The notes: generated by a model not told the origin, from the letters alone. DNA of 64,000 nucleotides from Flavobacteriaceae bacterium (GCA_003443635.1 CP031964.1:1272321-1336320); one strand, 5' to 3'; positions 37,486 through 47,250 are shown, counted from the stretch's first letter. Program-made: numbers and translations.

Positions 37486-38421
37486 ATGAAAAAATCTTCA
37501 ATTATAATACTGTTCTTACTGACACTTGTGTCGGTATCTTATGCGCAACAAGATGCTCAGTATACTCAATATATTTATAATACATCAACTATAAATCCAG
37601 CTTATGCAGGGTCTAGAGGAGCATTGAGTTTAAATAGTTTATATAGAACCCAGTGGGTTGGTTTAGAAGGCGCACCTCGTACATTTACACTTGCAGGTCA
37701 TACTCCATTACGAAATGAAAAATTAGGATTAGGAGTGTCTATTGTAAGAGATGATATTTTTATTGTAGATGAAACTTTTGTTGATATTGATTTCTCATAT
37801 ACTATTAATACATCAGCCCATGCAAAATTAGCCTTTGGACTTAAAGGAGGAGTGAGATTACTGAATATTGATTTTAGTAGATTAAATCCAGAAAGTAGTT
37901 TTGATAATAATTTTGCCAATGGAAGTAATGTTGATAATCAATTTTCACCTAATATCGGCGTAGGAGTATACTATAGTACAGATAAGTTTTATGTAGGGTA
38001 TTCGGCGCCATCATTACTTCAAACAGAATACTTTGATGAATCATCTAATACAAACAGATCATTTTTAGCTAAAGATAGAGTAAATCATTATTTAATTGCA
38101 GGTTATGTGTTTGATATCCATAGATATATAAAATTTAAGCCAGCAACATTATTTAAAGCTGTAAGCGGAGCTCCACTACAAGCTGATTTTTCTGCTAACT
38201 TTTTATATAACGAAAAATTTACCGCTGGTGTAGCTTATAGGTGGGGAGCATCAGTAAGTGCTTTAGCAGGGTTTCAAGTTTCTGACGAACTTATGATTGG
38301 TTATGCTTATGATAGAACAGTTACTACATTAAATAATTTTAATAGTGGATCGCATGAAATCTTTTTACGATTTGAATTTAAATCACGTAAGAGTGGTGTT
38401 GTTTCACCGAGATTCTTTTAA
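37486..38421 (+). CDS. PorP/SprF family outer-membrane protein
   Basis: The 311-residue protein has a signal peptide (ending VSYAQ) and the PorP/SprF hallmarks: QDAQYTQYIYNTSTINPAYAG, then SLYRTQWVGLEGAPRTFTL, and a beta-barrel pattern with the final strand EIFLRFEFKSRK. SprF is required for secretion of the SprB adhesin in Flavobacterium johnsoniae, and PorP-like proteins accompany type-B T9SS substrates. It lies 57 bases after the giant secreted protein and 27 bases before the OmpA gene, so it is probably the dedicated outer-membrane partner of the former. Confidence 0.92.
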   Translation: MKKSSIIILFLLTLVSVSYAQQDAQYTQYIYNTSTINPAYAGSRGALSLNSLYRTQWVGLEGAPRTFTLAGHTPLRNEKLGLGVSIVRDDIFIVDETFVDIDFSYTINTSAHAKLAFGLKGGVRLLNIDFSRLNPESSFDNNFANGSNVDNQFSPNIGVGVYYSTDKFYVGYSAPSLLQTEYFDESSNTNRSFLAKDRVNHYLIAGYVFDIHRYIKFKPATLFKAVSGAPLQADFSANFLYNEKFTAGVAYRWGASVSALAGFQVSDELMIGYAYDRTVTTLNNFNSGSHEIFLRFEFKSRKSGVVSPRFF

Positions 38422-38448
38422 AAATACTAACTATTACCCCATTTAATT

Positions 38449-40413
38449 ATGAAAGCCATAAAAAATACATTCCTATTAAGCCTACTTATACTGGTATCTG
38501 TATTTACAGATGCACAGAATAGTAAAGCAATAGAAAAAGGAAATACACTGTTTAAGAAGTATGCTTATGATGAAGCAATCAAAGTTTATCTTGAAGCACT
38601 TGATAATGATGAAAGATCAACAGACTTATTTGCTAATCTGGCAGATTCATATTATGAAAATGCAGATATGCAAAATGCTGTAAAATGGTATGATACATTA
38701 TTTATGCAAGACAGATCTTTAATAAAAGGAGAATATTATTTTAGATACTCTCAAGCCCTAAAAGCTAAAGGAGAGTATGATAAAGCAGATTTATGGCTAG
38801 AGCGTCTAGCAGAGCTAAATTCAGACGATTCTAGAGCAGCTTCTCTTAAATATGATATTGACTATTTGAAAAAAATAGAAAAACAATCGGGACGCTATGA
38901 AACAAATCTAGCATCAATTAATACACCATATTCAGATTTCGCAGCTAATTATGGAGACAAAAATATTTTATTTTCATCAGCAAGAGATAAAGGAGTTCAT
39001 GTTAAAAGAAGTCATACTTGGACAGGATTACCTTTTTTAGAATTATTTTCTGCTCAAGTAGATGAAAATGGAAATCTGATTGATGCAAAAAAACTAAAAG
39101 GAGATTTTAATAGTAAATACAACGAATCTACAGCTATCGTAACTAGAGATGGAAATACAATGTATTTTACTCGTAATAGTTATGATGAAGGGTATCAAAA
39201 AGATAGAACAGGAATTATTAGACTAAAGTTGTATAAGTCTACAAAAGTAGATAGCACCTGGGGTAACATTATAGAATTACCATTTAACAATACGGAATAT
39301 TCTGTAGCTCATCCTTCATTATCTTCAGATGAGAAGAAATTGTATTTTGCTTCAGATATGCCTGGAGGAGTTGGATTAAGTGATATATATGTTGTTGATA
39401 TTAATGATGATGGCACATATGGTGCTCCCAAAAACTTGGGCAATAAAATTAATACAGAAGGAAGAGATACGTTTCCGTTTATAAGTAAAAAAGGTGATTT
39501 ATACTTTTCATCAGATGGTCACTTAGGCCTAGGAGGTTTAGATGTATTTGTAATGCTAAACCCTGAAAACCCTGAATATCCAGCCAGTGCGACAGATAAG
39601 ATTTTTAACGTAGGAAGACCAATTAATGGAGAGAAAGACGACTTTGCTTTTGTAATAAACAATGATACAGATTTAGGCTATTTTACATCTAATAGAGATG
39701 GAGGTGTTGGAAGTGATGATATTTATACTTTAAAAGAATTAGAGTCATTACGATTTGAATGTACTACAGAAGTAACAGGAAAAGTTGTTAATGAAAAAAC
39801 AGGTAAAGCCGTTTCAAATGCAACGATAGTTGTTTCAAATACAACAAATTCTAATACAGTTTTTAACCTAACTTCTGACGCTAATGGAGATTTTACTTTT
39901 GAAATAGACTGTTTAAAAGAAAACACATATAAAATAACTGTCGAAAAAGAAAGATTTATCGGTAATGAAGACACATTTACAGTTAATCCAAAATCAGGAT
40001 CAACATTACCAGTAAACTTAAAATTAACACCAATCTTAGGAGCAGATCTTTTTAAATTATTAAACTTAGATCAAATCTATTTTGATTATAACGATGATGC
40101 AATTCGCCCTGATGCTGAGATTGAATTAACTAAAATTATCGAATTTTTAAGAGAAAACCCTAGTGTTAAAATAGATGTTAGATCTCATACAGATAGTAGA
40201 GGGTCTGAAAAATTTAACCTTAGATTATCTAAAAGAAGAAATGCATCTACAATAGAGTATATTATAAATAAAGGTGAGATTTCTTCAGATAGAATTACAG
40301 GAAATGGTTATGGAGAAACTCAATTATTAAATAAATGTGCTGATGATATTGAATGTAGCGATGAAGAGCATGATATAAATAGAAGAAGTGAGTTTATTGT
40401 AATAAAAGATTAA
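38449..40413 (+). CDS. OmpA-family protein with TPR, PD40 and OmpA C-terminal domains
   Basis: The 654-residue secreted protein (signal peptide ending FTDAQ) has TPR-like helices (about 25-140) and a WD40/PD40 beta-propeller region (about 155-425; FFSSAR/YFASDMPGG-type blades). A carboxypeptidase-regulatory-like beta sandwich follows (about 440-525, TGKVVNEKTGKAVSNATIVV). The OmpA-C peptidoglycan-binding domain is at about 540-654 (VDVRSHTDSRGSE-like: IDVRSHTDSRGSEKFNLRLS). It should tether the secretion or adhesin complex to the cell wall. It is the third gene of the operon and is closed by the terminator at 40440. Confidence 0.92.
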   Translation: MKAIKNTFLLSLLILVSVFTDAQNSKAIEKGNTLFKKYAYDEAIKVYLEALDNDERSTDLFANLADSYYENADMQNAVKWYDTLFMQDRSLIKGEYYFRYSQALKAKGEYDKADLWLERLAELNSDDSRAASLKYDIDYLKKIEKQSGRYETNLASINTPYSDFAANYGDKNILFSSARDKGVHVKRSHTWTGLPFLELFSAQVDENGNLIDAKKLKGDFNSKYNESTAIVTRDGNTMYFTRNSYDEGYQKDRTGIIRLKLYKSTKVDSTWGNIIELPFNNTEYSVAHPSLSSDEKKLYFASDMPGGVGLSDIYVVDINDDGTYGAPKNLGNKINTEGRDTFPFISKKGDLYFSSDGHLGLGGLDVFVMLNPENPEYPASATDKIFNVGRPINGEKDDFAFVINNDTDLGYFTSNRDGGVGSDDIYTLKELESLRFECTTEVTGKVVNEKTGKAVSNATIVVSNTTNSNTVFNLTSDANGDFTFEIDCLKENTYKITVEKERFIGNEDTFTVNPKSGSTLPVNLKLTPILGADLFKLLNLDQIYFDYNDDAIRPDAEIELTKIIEFLRENPSVKIDVRSHTDSRGSEKFNLRLSKRRNASTIEYIINKGEISSDRITGNGYGETQLLNKCADDIECSDEEHDINRRSEFIVIKD

Positions 40414-40439
40414 ATAGTGGCTATTAATCAGTAAAAAAA

Positions 40440-40465
40440 GAGCGCCTTTAAGGCGCTCTTTTTTT
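40440..40465 (+). terminator. Terminator of the adhesin-sprF-ompA operon
   Basis: GAGCGCC (40440-40446), loop TTTAA, GGCGCTC (40452-40458), then seven T; the A-run on the left makes the stem longer. A strong intrinsic terminator. Confidence 0.95.
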
Positions 40466-40520
40466 ATTTTATGAAATGATTATTATTATTTTATGGTTTA
40501 ACGTGGTATTTTTGTTATCT

Positions 40521-41039
40521 ATGGAAGAACAAGTAATCCTTGTAAATGAAAATAATGAGCAAATTGGTTTAATGCCAAAACTTGAAGCTCATGAAAAAGC
40601 AGTGTTGCACAGGGCATTTTCAGTATTTATTTTTAACGATAATAATGAGTTAATGTTACAGCAACGTGCATTAAGTAAATATCACTCACCTGCTCTATGG
40701 ACAAATACATGTTGTAGCCATCAGCGTGATGGAGAGAGTAATATCGAAGCAGGAAAACGTAGGTTACAGGAAGAAATGGGTTTTGTAACTGAATTAAAAG
40801 AATCTATTTCATTTATTTATAAAGCACCTTTTGATAATGGTTTAACTGAGCACGAGTATGATCATGTATTAATAGGACATTATAATAATGAACCTGTTAT
40901 TAATAGTGTAGAGGTTGCAGATTGGAAATGGATGCCGTTAGAAGCCGTTAAAAATGATATAGAGATATCTCCAGAAATATATACTGAATGGTTTAAAATT
41001 ATATTCGATAAATTTTATGAATACATTAATATAAAATAA
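40521..41039 (+). CDS. idi: Isopentenyl-diphosphate delta-isomerase (type I)
   Basis: From ATG 40521 (MEEQVILVNENNEQIG) the protein has 172 residues, the usual type I IDI length. The frame is open from 40476, but the extra residues are hydrophobic and lie directly after the terminator. Nudix-like features are TNTCCSHQRDGE (metal-binding and catalytic Cys) and GKRRLQEEMGF. The enzyme interconverts IPP and DMAPP for isoprenoid synthesis. A -7-like TATTTTTG (40507-40514) sits only 6 bases before the ATG, so the mRNA may be nearly leaderless. queD begins immediately after the stop. Confidence 0.92.
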   Translation: MEEQVILVNENNEQIGLMPKLEAHEKAVLHRAFSVFIFNDNNELMLQQRALSKYHSPALWTNTCCSHQRDGESNIEAGKRRLQEEMGFVTELKESISFIYKAPFDNGLTEHEYDHVLIGHYNNEPVINSVEVADWKWMPLEAVKNDIEISPEIYTEWFKIIFDKFYEYINIK

Positions 41040-41450
41040 ATGAGGGTTACAGTTAGTAGAAGAGCTCATTTTAACGCAGCTCATAGATTATATCGTAAAG
41101 ACTGGAGTGATGATAAAAACGAAGCTGTATTTGATAAATGTAGTAATCCAAATTTTCATGGGCATAATTATGAACTTATAGCCAGTGTAACAGGAGAGAT
41201 AGATAAAGAAACAGGATATGTTATAGATATTAAAGTTTTAAAAGATCTTATTAAATCTGAGGTTGAAGATGCTTTTGATCATAAAAACTTAAATATAGAA
41301 GTTCCTGAATTTCAAAATTTAAATCCAACTGCAGAAAATATTGTAGTTGTTATTTATGATAAGCTCAAATCTAAGTTGGCATCTCATTTAGATTTAGAAA
41401 TCACACTTTACGAAACTCCTCGTAATTTTGTAAAATACTCAGGAGAATAA
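41040..41450 (+). CDS. queD: 6-carboxy-tetrahydropterin synthase / PTPS family
   Basis: The 136-residue protein has the PTPS/QueD zinc histidines (HFNAAHRL, and FHGHNYEL in the middle), the catalytic Cys in DKCSNPNFHGH, and FDHKNLN with the catalytic Asp-His. It makes 6-carboxytetrahydropterin for queuosine (7-deazaguanine) synthesis, or pyruvoyltetrahydropterin in related enzymes. Its ATG directly abuts the idi stop codon, and its stop overlaps the manA start by one base (TAATG), indicating translational coupling. Confidence 0.88.
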   Translation: MRVTVSRRAHFNAAHRLYRKDWSDDKNEAVFDKCSNPNFHGHNYELIASVTGEIDKETGYVIDIKVLKDLIKSEVEDAFDHKNLNIEVPEFQNLNPTAENIVVVIYDKLKSKLASHLDLEITLYETPRNFVKYSGE

Positions 41451-42421
41451 TGTCAGAGCTACTTTACCCTATAAAATTTACACCTATTTTAAAGAATAAG
41501 ATTTGGGGAGGTAGAAAGTTAAATAGTTTGCTAAATAAAGTTAGCGACTCCCCAAATGTTGGAGAAAGCTGGGAAATAAGCGATGTAAAAGGAGATATTT
41601 CAATAGTTAGTAATGGTCATTTAAGAGGACAATCTTTGAAAGATCTTTTAGGAACTTATAAAGAAAATTTAATAGGTAAAAAAAATTATAAAATATTTGG
41701 CGAAAGATTTCCACTTTTAATCAAATTTATAGACGCAAAAGAAAATTTATCTATACAATTACATCCTGATAATAAATTGGCAGCGGAACGTCATAATTCT
41801 TTCGGTAAAACTGAAATGTGGTATGTGATGCAGGCTGATACAAATTCAAATTTAATAGTAGGGTTTAATCAAAAAATAACTTCAGAAACATATTTAAGGC
41901 ATTTAAAAGAAAAATCACTAACTAAGATTTTAAATTTTGATAAAGTTACTTCAGGAGATGCATATTTTATAGAAACAGGTTGTGTACATGCCATTGGGGC
42001 TGGAGTATTGTTAGCAGAAATTCAACAAACTAGCGATGTCACATATAGAATCTATGATTGGGATAGAGTGGATGATAAAGGAAATTCTAGAGAATTGCAT
42101 AATGATTTAGCGATTGATGCTATTGATTTTAGCATGAAAGATAACTGTAGAGTACAATATTCAAAAACTAAAAATGAATTTAATAAAATGGTAAGCTGTA
42201 ATTATTTTACAACTAATTACCTTGATTTAGATTCAAAAATTGAAAAACAAAACAATCAAGATTCGTTTTTAATTTATATGTGTGTTGCTGGAGAAGCTAA
42301 AATCCATACATCAAATGGTATGGAAACAATATGTGAAGGAGAAACAATATTATTACCAGCGGCACTTAAAACGTTTAGTTTAAGTGGAAAGAATACAAAA
42401 CTTTTAGAAGTATATGTTTAA
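41450..42421 (+). CDS. manA: Mannose-6-phosphate isomerase, class I (short form)
   Basis: The 323-residue cupin enzyme interconverts mannose-6-P and fructose-6-P. Zinc ligands are visible in SIQLHPDNKLA (Gln, His) and FGKTEMWYVM (Glu), and the later His is in ETGCVHAIGAG. The N-terminal PIKFTPILKNKIWGG is typical of the bacterial short form of about 320 residues. It supplies mannose units for glycan synthesis. It is translationally coupled to queD by a TAATG overlap. Confidence 0.92.
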   Translation: MSELLYPIKFTPILKNKIWGGRKLNSLLNKVSDSPNVGESWEISDVKGDISIVSNGHLRGQSLKDLLGTYKENLIGKKNYKIFGERFPLLIKFIDAKENLSIQLHPDNKLAAERHNSFGKTEMWYVMQADTNSNLIVGFNQKITSETYLRHLKEKSLTKILNFDKVTSGDAYFIETGCVHAIGAGVLLAEIQQTSDVTYRIYDWDRVDDKGNSRELHNDLAIDAIDFSMKDNCRVQYSKTKNEFNKMVSCNYFTTNYLDLDSKIEKQNNQDSFLIYMCVAGEAKIHTSNGMETICEGETILLPAALKTFSLSGKNTKLLEVYV

Positions 42422-42458
42422 AATTACGTAGTTTTGCGCAAATTAAATTTAATAAAAA

Positions 42459-42725
42459 ATGGGAAACATAAGAAACCTAAAAAAAGATATTAATTATGTA
42501 CTTGGAGACATAATTGAAGCTGTTTATATCTGGGAGTATTCTAACACAGATAAGGATACTAAAAAAAGCGAAGCAATTATTGATGAAGCCATAGCTACAT
42601 TTGATGATTTAATTGAAAAGGTTAATGATAGAACTGTGGAAAATAAGAAATCACATTTTAAAGCTATTAATCAAGAACTTGAAAATAGAGGACGTGCATT
42701 AATTGAAAAAATCAATAAACTATAA
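42459..42725 (+). CDS. Small conserved helical protein of unknown function
   Basis: The 88-residue charged protein has no signal peptide or membrane helix and appears fully alpha-helical (NLKKDINYVLGDIIEAVYIW; EAIATFDDLIEKVNDRTVE; AINQELENRGRALIEKINKL). I do not recognise a named domain. Proteins of this look are common in Flavobacteriaceae. It lies 37 bases after manA on the same strand and before a strong terminator, so it is probably the last gene of the idi operon. Confidence 0.75.
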   Translation: MGNIRNLKKDINYVLGDIIEAVYIWEYSNTDKDTKKSEAIIDEAIATFDDLIEKVNDRTVENKKSHFKAINQELENRGRALIEKINKL

Positions 42726-42753
42726 TTTATAGAGTTTATATATTATAAAAAAA

Positions 42754-42782
42754 GCCAACTTAATAAAAAGTTGGCTTTTTTT
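42754..42782. terminator. Bidirectional terminator
   Basis: GCCAACTT (42754-42761) / AAGTTGGC (42768-42775) with a 6-base loop, preceded by an A-run and followed by seven T. It can stop transcription from the idi operon (plus strand) and from the DUF4369 gene (minus strand). Confidence 0.93.
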
Positions 42783-42784
42783 AT

Positions 42785-43495
42785 TTATTGATTTTGAGTT
42801 TCAAACTCTTTTCGTTCTTTAATAAATTTGTTTAATGCTTTGCCATATTTAGATCCAGAAATTGAATCAGGTAAAACATTATAAATAGTGTCTAAATATT
42901 TAATGTTAGCATCATAAATTTCAGATAATGCAATGTATGGGGCAACTTGATTATTCTTATTGTTTATAGCAAAATTTACAGCATATAAATATTTTCGTTT
43001 TAATATAGATCTGGACTTTATATTTATAGAATCAAGAGTAATAGTGTCGCCATCTCTCTCTGCTTCAAAACGCTTTTTTATTAACTCTAAATTTTGATTG
43101 TTGTATCTTGTAATTACATTATAAAACTCTTCTAGTTTCTGTTGCTGTGTAGAACCTTTAATAGTGGCATTAACAAAACGTTTAAGAGAAGTGTTTATTT
43201 CTGTAATTCCTTTATTAGCAAAAAAAGAAATGCTTTCTTGTTCTTTACTATTGTCATCTAAAACTAAATATAAAACTTCAGGTTCTTCTATATTTGTATG
43301 TAATTCAAAATTTGAATTATTACCGTTAATAGAAATAGAATCTAATTTAACTAATAAGGTGTCCTGTATTTTTTGAAGATATAAAGTTCCTTTTTTTAAA
43401 CCATCAATAGATCCTTTTACAGTTACATTTGAAGTATCCTTTGTACAAGAGTATATAAGAAGTGTAAATAATAATAAACTAAAAATCCTTTTCAT
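42785..43495 (-). CDS. DUF4369 lipoprotein
   Basis: The 236-residue protein has a lipobox (LLIYSC, Cys at about residue 17) and an N-terminal beta domain typical of DUF4369 (VTVKGSIDGLKKGTLYLQKI, then ELHTNIEEPEVLYLVL). A charged helical half follows. DUF4369 is often the N-terminal part of Bacteroidota thiol-disulfide oxidoreductases (TlpA/AhpC type), but no thioredoxin domain or CxxC is present here, so this is a stand-alone version of unknown role in the periplasm. Confidence 0.8.
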   Translation of the reverse strand: MKRIFSLLLFTLLIYSCTKDTSNVTVKGSIDGLKKGTLYLQKIQDTLLVKLDSISINGNNSNFELHTNIEEPEVLYLVLDDNSKEQESISFFANKGITEINTSLKRFVNATIKGSTQQQKLEEFYNVITRYNNQNLELIKKRFEAERDGDTITLDSINIKSRSILKRKYLYAVNFAINNKNNQVAPYIALSEIYDANIKYLDTIYNVLPDSISGSKYGKALNKFIKERKEFETQNQ

Positions 43496-43543
43496 TTAAT
43501 AAAAAATTATGCGAGCAAATATCTTATAATTATTTTTTAAATA

Positions 43544-44806
43544 CTAACCAGCAGCAGCTATTTTCATAACTTCTGCACATATTATTGCACCATAAGTACC
43601 TACAACATATCCAAAAACAGCTAAAAGAGCGCCTACAGTTGCTAAAGATGGGTGAAATGCAGCTGCGACTACTGGTGCAGATGCGGCACCACCTACATTG
43701 GCTTGACTGCCTACTGCTAAAAAGAAGTAAGGCGCTTTTATGAGTTTCGCAATTACAATTAATAGTACTGCATGGATGGTCATCCAAACTATTCCTATGA
43801 AAATTAGTCCAGGGTTATCAAATATTTGGCCCAAATCCATTTTCATCCCTATAGTTGCTACCAATATGTAAATAAAAACACTCCCTATTTTACTAGCACC
43901 AACTCCTTCATAATTTTTAGCTTTAGTAAAGGATAGTAAAATACCAATTAAAGTGGCAATTGTGATTAACCAAAAGAAACCACTTCCAAAAGAAGATAAA
44001 GCGCTTTTAGGATTGCTTATAATATCAAAACTCTTTAAATAATTAGAAATAACATCAGATCCAAAATGAGCCACGCCAACAGTACCAAAAGCAATGGCTA
44101 AAATTATTATTAAATCGGTTAAGCTTGGATTACGAGTAATTTTTTCAGTAAAAGTTTGTACTTTGTTTTGTAAATTGTCAATAGCAGTATTATCTGCTTT
44201 TAGCCATTTATCAATCTTCTTGCGTTTGCCAATACCTAATAAAATAATTGCCATCCATATGTTAGCAACTACAATATCTACTAACACCATACCTCCATAT
44301 TTCTCAGGATTAAACTCATATATTTCTAACATTGCTGCCTGATTTGCACCGCCACCAATCCAACTTCCAGCAATAGTAGATAATCCCCTCCATACAGCAT
44401 CAGGCCCAACACCTCCAACTGTTTCAGGTGAAAATATTGAAATTAATAATATAGCTATTGGTCCACCAATTATAATCCCAATTGTGCCTGTAAAAAACAT
44501 TACTAAAGCTCTCCACCCCAAATTAAAAATGGCTTTTAAATCTATACTAAGTGTTAAAAGCACTAGAGATGCTGGTAATAAATAACGACTGGCTATAAAA
44601 TAAGTTTGCGAGATTCCGTCAGAGATAAGCCCTACAGAATTAAATATAGCAGGAATTAAATAACACATTAATAAACCTGGCACATATTTATAAAATTTAG
44701 ACCAAAATCCTTCTTTTTTTGATTCTGTATAAAAAACAAAACCCAATGCTAGCATTAGGATTCCAAAAACAATTGCATCGTTTGTAATAATAGGCTGATT
44801 TTCCAT
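43544..44806 (-). CDS. DUF819 family membrane protein
   Basis: The 420-residue polytopic protein (about 10-11 hydrophobic helices) fits DUF819, a family with a transporter-like inverted-repeat look. Conserved glycine-rich segments are visible (GSWIGGGANQAAM and VGSQANVGGAASAPVV). Its substrate is unknown. It follows the DUF5916 gene after only 7 bases on the same strand, so both are probably one transcript. Confidence 0.85.
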   Translation of the reverse strand: MENQPIITNDAIVFGILMLALGFVFYTESKKEGFWSKFYKYVPGLLMCYLIPAIFNSVGLISDGISQTYFIASRYLLPASLVLLTLSIDLKAIFNLGWRALVMFFTGTIGIIIGGPIAILLISIFSPETVGGVGPDAVWRGLSTIAGSWIGGGANQAAMLEIYEFNPEKYGGMVLVDIVVANIWMAIILLGIGKRKKIDKWLKADNTAIDNLQNKVQTFTEKITRNPSLTDLIIILAIAFGTVGVAHFGSDVISNYLKSFDIISNPKSALSSFGSGFFWLITIATLIGILLSFTKAKNYEGVGASKIGSVFIYILVATIGMKMDLGQIFDNPGLIFIGIVWMTIHAVLLIVIAKLIKAPYFFLAVGSQANVGGAASAPVVAAAFHPSLATVGALLAVFGYVVGTYGAIICAEVMKIAAAG

Positions 44807-44813
44807 AATTAAT

Positions 44814-47033
44814 TTAAATATTTAACCAATACGTGAGCTTTAAATTTAGTGATCTAAATCTAGGTGCAAAAATATCTCCAGTAAAATAATTATCGTTATA
44901 AACAATAAACAGATCAGACAAAGGTGCAAAACGCCATTGTAAGCGTGTGTTTACGCTAAAATTGTCACGTTGATTACTATATTGAATAAAGGTGGCCCAA
45001 AACAAATTTTTAGTAAATGTAAAATCTAACCTTGGACCAATTAATATAATTGAAGCATTTGGAAAAGGATCTGGTAAATTAATCTCATCAAAATTTATTT
45101 GAGCAGATCCTGAAAAATAAGGTTGAATACGCCAAGTTAAATCAGCTCGAACTGAAAATCGTGTGCCATTAAAAAATTCGCCATAAGAGGGGCTTATATT
45201 ATAAGAAAAAGCTTGGCGTCTGTCTGAACGATAACTAATTTCAAAATTGGAGTATGTGTACCCTTCGTTTCCAGGTAATGGTATAGCACCCGGTGTTCCA
45301 GTAGGGTCAAAGTCATCAAATAAAAATGTAAACCGATTAGATAACGTAAATTCAATTTCAGAATTATTTTGATAAGTCGTTTGCCAACGAGTCATAATAT
45401 TATAATCGGAGTTTTGAAAATCCAATTCGGGTCGCCATATAAACTGTGGCGTTACTGATAAACGATGCCGTTGTGCTTTACCAGATTTAGGCCAGAAAGA
45501 TCTCTGTATTTGTGGATCTATACGTAAAATATCTCTTCGTCTAATAAAACCTAATTCAGATCTAAAATTATCACCCACATAAAGACCACTTAACCTAATA
45601 TTATAATATCTATTATTATATTCTGTGGATATTCCAGAAGAGAAATCATTAGTACTTACATTTGGGGAAAACGATTTATGAAAAAAATATTTACCGACCC
45701 ATGTATTATCTGCAGAGGCTAAATTATAATCCAATCCGATAAGACGATTAAAACGATCTTCTTCAGCAATGAAACTATCATCTTTCGTTGGTTGTTTATT
45801 TATAAATATAAAACTGACATTTGAACGACTAAATACTTTTTGTTGTAAAGCAATTACGGCATTATTTGTTGTAGGAATTTCGTTAGTTCGATCTTCGGCA
45901 GTCTGAACATTTAAAACACCAATACGAAGATTGTTGGTTAGCTTTCCACTTAATCGCGCTCCTGCAATAATATCATTTTCTATATTATTACCATTAATAT
46001 CGTTAGCAATTCCAATACGTCTGGAAAAAAAAGGATTTGCATCTCTATTATCTCCAAAATCTCCAAATAAATCACTATTCTCAATAAAAAATTGCCTTCG
46101 TTCTGGAAGAGATACTTCAAAACGTGTGAGATTAGTAACTTGTTGGTCTACTTCTACTTGTGAAAAGTCAGGATTTACTGTGAGATCTAAGTTTAAACTA
46201 TTACCAACTGTAAACTTCGCGTCTCCACCAATTTTAAAGTCGGAAGAAGATATATCTGTTTCAAAATCTTTCCCAACATTTCCACTCACAAAAGGGATTA
46301 AAGAAATGGGAGATTTAGATTTTCCTAAAGGACGCTCAAAAATCATATCTCCCATAAATGCTAAACTGAATATAGATTGATTTTGAGGAATATTAATCCA
46401 AGTATTTTGTTCGTTTGATTGAGTGTCGAAATGATAACTGTTAAAACGCCACTTGGTTTCACCTTCTTTATATTTAAAAGCAGAAAGCGGGATTCGCAAT
46501 TCGGAGATGTAATACCCATCATAAATTTTAGTGTCACCAATCCATTTAGTATCCCAAGCGGTATTAAATCCTCCACCTCTTCCGCCCCCACCAGAAATTA
46601 AAGCTTCTCGGCGAACACCATATGGATTGGTGCCAAAAAAGAATGCATTAGTACCATCGTTAAATGTATCAAAAAGCAAATTAATATTATCATTGCCTCG
46701 AGCTCTAAAATCACGCCTTAGAGAAGGAATAATATAATCTTTACCAGCCGCATTCACTTTTATTCCTACATATAAGTAACGATCATCAAAAAGCATACGG
46801 ATCTCTACTTGTTGTTGTGCTTGTAAAGAGTCTGTTGGAAAATACTGCCAAAAATTTGTAGCAGGCTCAGTTTGAGACCAGACTTTTTCATTTAAATCTG
46901 CATCTATGGTAATAGATTGTGTAATATATTTTACTTGAACTGTTTTATTTTTTGATTGAGAAAAACTAAAACAAACTGTAAATAATATTATTAGTGATAA
47001 AAAGTGTTTCAATGACGTGTTGGTTATTGCCAT
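44814..47033 (-). CDS. DUF5916 outer-membrane protein with CBM9-like domain
   Basis: The 739-residue protein has a signal peptide (ending CFSFS) and an N-terminal DOMON/CBM9-like sugar-binding domain (about 30-220, TIDADLNEKVWSQTEPATNF). A long C-terminal beta-barrel-like DUF5916 region follows, with NPDFSQVEVDQQVTNLTRFE, LPERRQFFIENSDLF and repeated aromatic strands up to LNLKLTYWLNI. It is probably an outer-membrane barrel with a periplasmic ligand-binding domain. Function is unknown; carbohydrate recognition is an inference from the N-terminal domain. Confidence 0.88.
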   Translation of the reverse strand: MAITNTSLKHFLSLIILFTVCFSFSQSKNKTVQVKYITQSITIDADLNEKVWSQTEPATNFWQYFPTDSLQAQQQVEIRMLFDDRYLYVGIKVNAAGKDYIIPSLRRDFRARGNDNINLLFDTFNDGTNAFFFGTNPYGVRREALISGGGGRGGGFNTAWDTKWIGDTKIYDGYYISELRIPLSAFKYKEGETKWRFNSYHFDTQSNEQNTWINIPQNQSIFSLAFMGDMIFERPLGKSKSPISLIPFVSGNVGKDFETDISSSDFKIGGDAKFTVGNSLNLDLTVNPDFSQVEVDQQVTNLTRFEVSLPERRQFFIENSDLFGDFGDNRDANPFFSRRIGIANDINGNNIENDIIAGARLSGKLTNNLRIGVLNVQTAEDRTNEIPTTNNAVIALQQKVFSRSNVSFIFINKQPTKDDSFIAEEDRFNRLIGLDYNLASADNTWVGKYFFHKSFSPNVSTNDFSSGISTEYNNRYYNIRLSGLYVGDNFRSELGFIRRRDILRIDPQIQRSFWPKSGKAQRHRLSVTPQFIWRPELDFQNSDYNIMTRWQTTYQNNSEIEFTLSNRFTFLFDDFDPTGTPGAIPLPGNEGYTYSNFEISYRSDRRQAFSYNISPSYGEFFNGTRFSVRADLTWRIQPYFSGSAQINFDEINLPDPFPNASIILIGPRLDFTFTKNLFWATFIQYSNQRDNFSVNTRLQWRFAPLSDLFIVYNDNYFTGDIFAPRFRSLNLKLTYWLNI

Positions 47034-47072
47034 TAAAAGTAAAGCGAATAATCTATAAGTTATTAAATAATA

Positions 47073-47249
47073 CTAAATTTTAGGATTTTTTTTAGAATCT
47101 TTAGGAGCTCTATTCTCTTTTTTTAAGTATTGCATTAGCATCCACTCAATCTGACCATTAGTGCTACGAAATTCATCTGCAGCCCATTTTTCGATGGCTT
47201 TGAGCATCTCTTCATTTATTCGCAAAGCGAAAGCTTTCTTTTTTGCCAT
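47073..47249 (-). CDS. Arc-type ribbon-helix-helix DNA-binding protein
   Basis: A 58-codon gene on the minus strand, ATG at 47247-47249 and TAG at 47073-47075. The product begins MAKKKAFALRINEEMLKAIE and has the Arc/MetJ fold signature: beta strand KAFALRI, helix EEMLKAIEKWAADE, then a turn and helix NGQIEWMLMQYL, with a basic tail. It should be a dimeric repressor that inserts its beta ribbon into DNA. Its ATG is one base after the stop of the upstream hydrolase gene, so it is the last gene of the SPFH operon and could regulate it (candidate operator at 49917-49937). Pairing of an Arc-type gene with an SPFH gene is, from memory, recurrent in Bacteroidota. Confidence 0.88.
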   Translation of the reverse strand: MAKKKAFALRINEEMLKAIEKWAADEFRSTNGQIEWMLMQYLKKENRAPKDSKKNPKI

Positions 47250-47250
47250 T

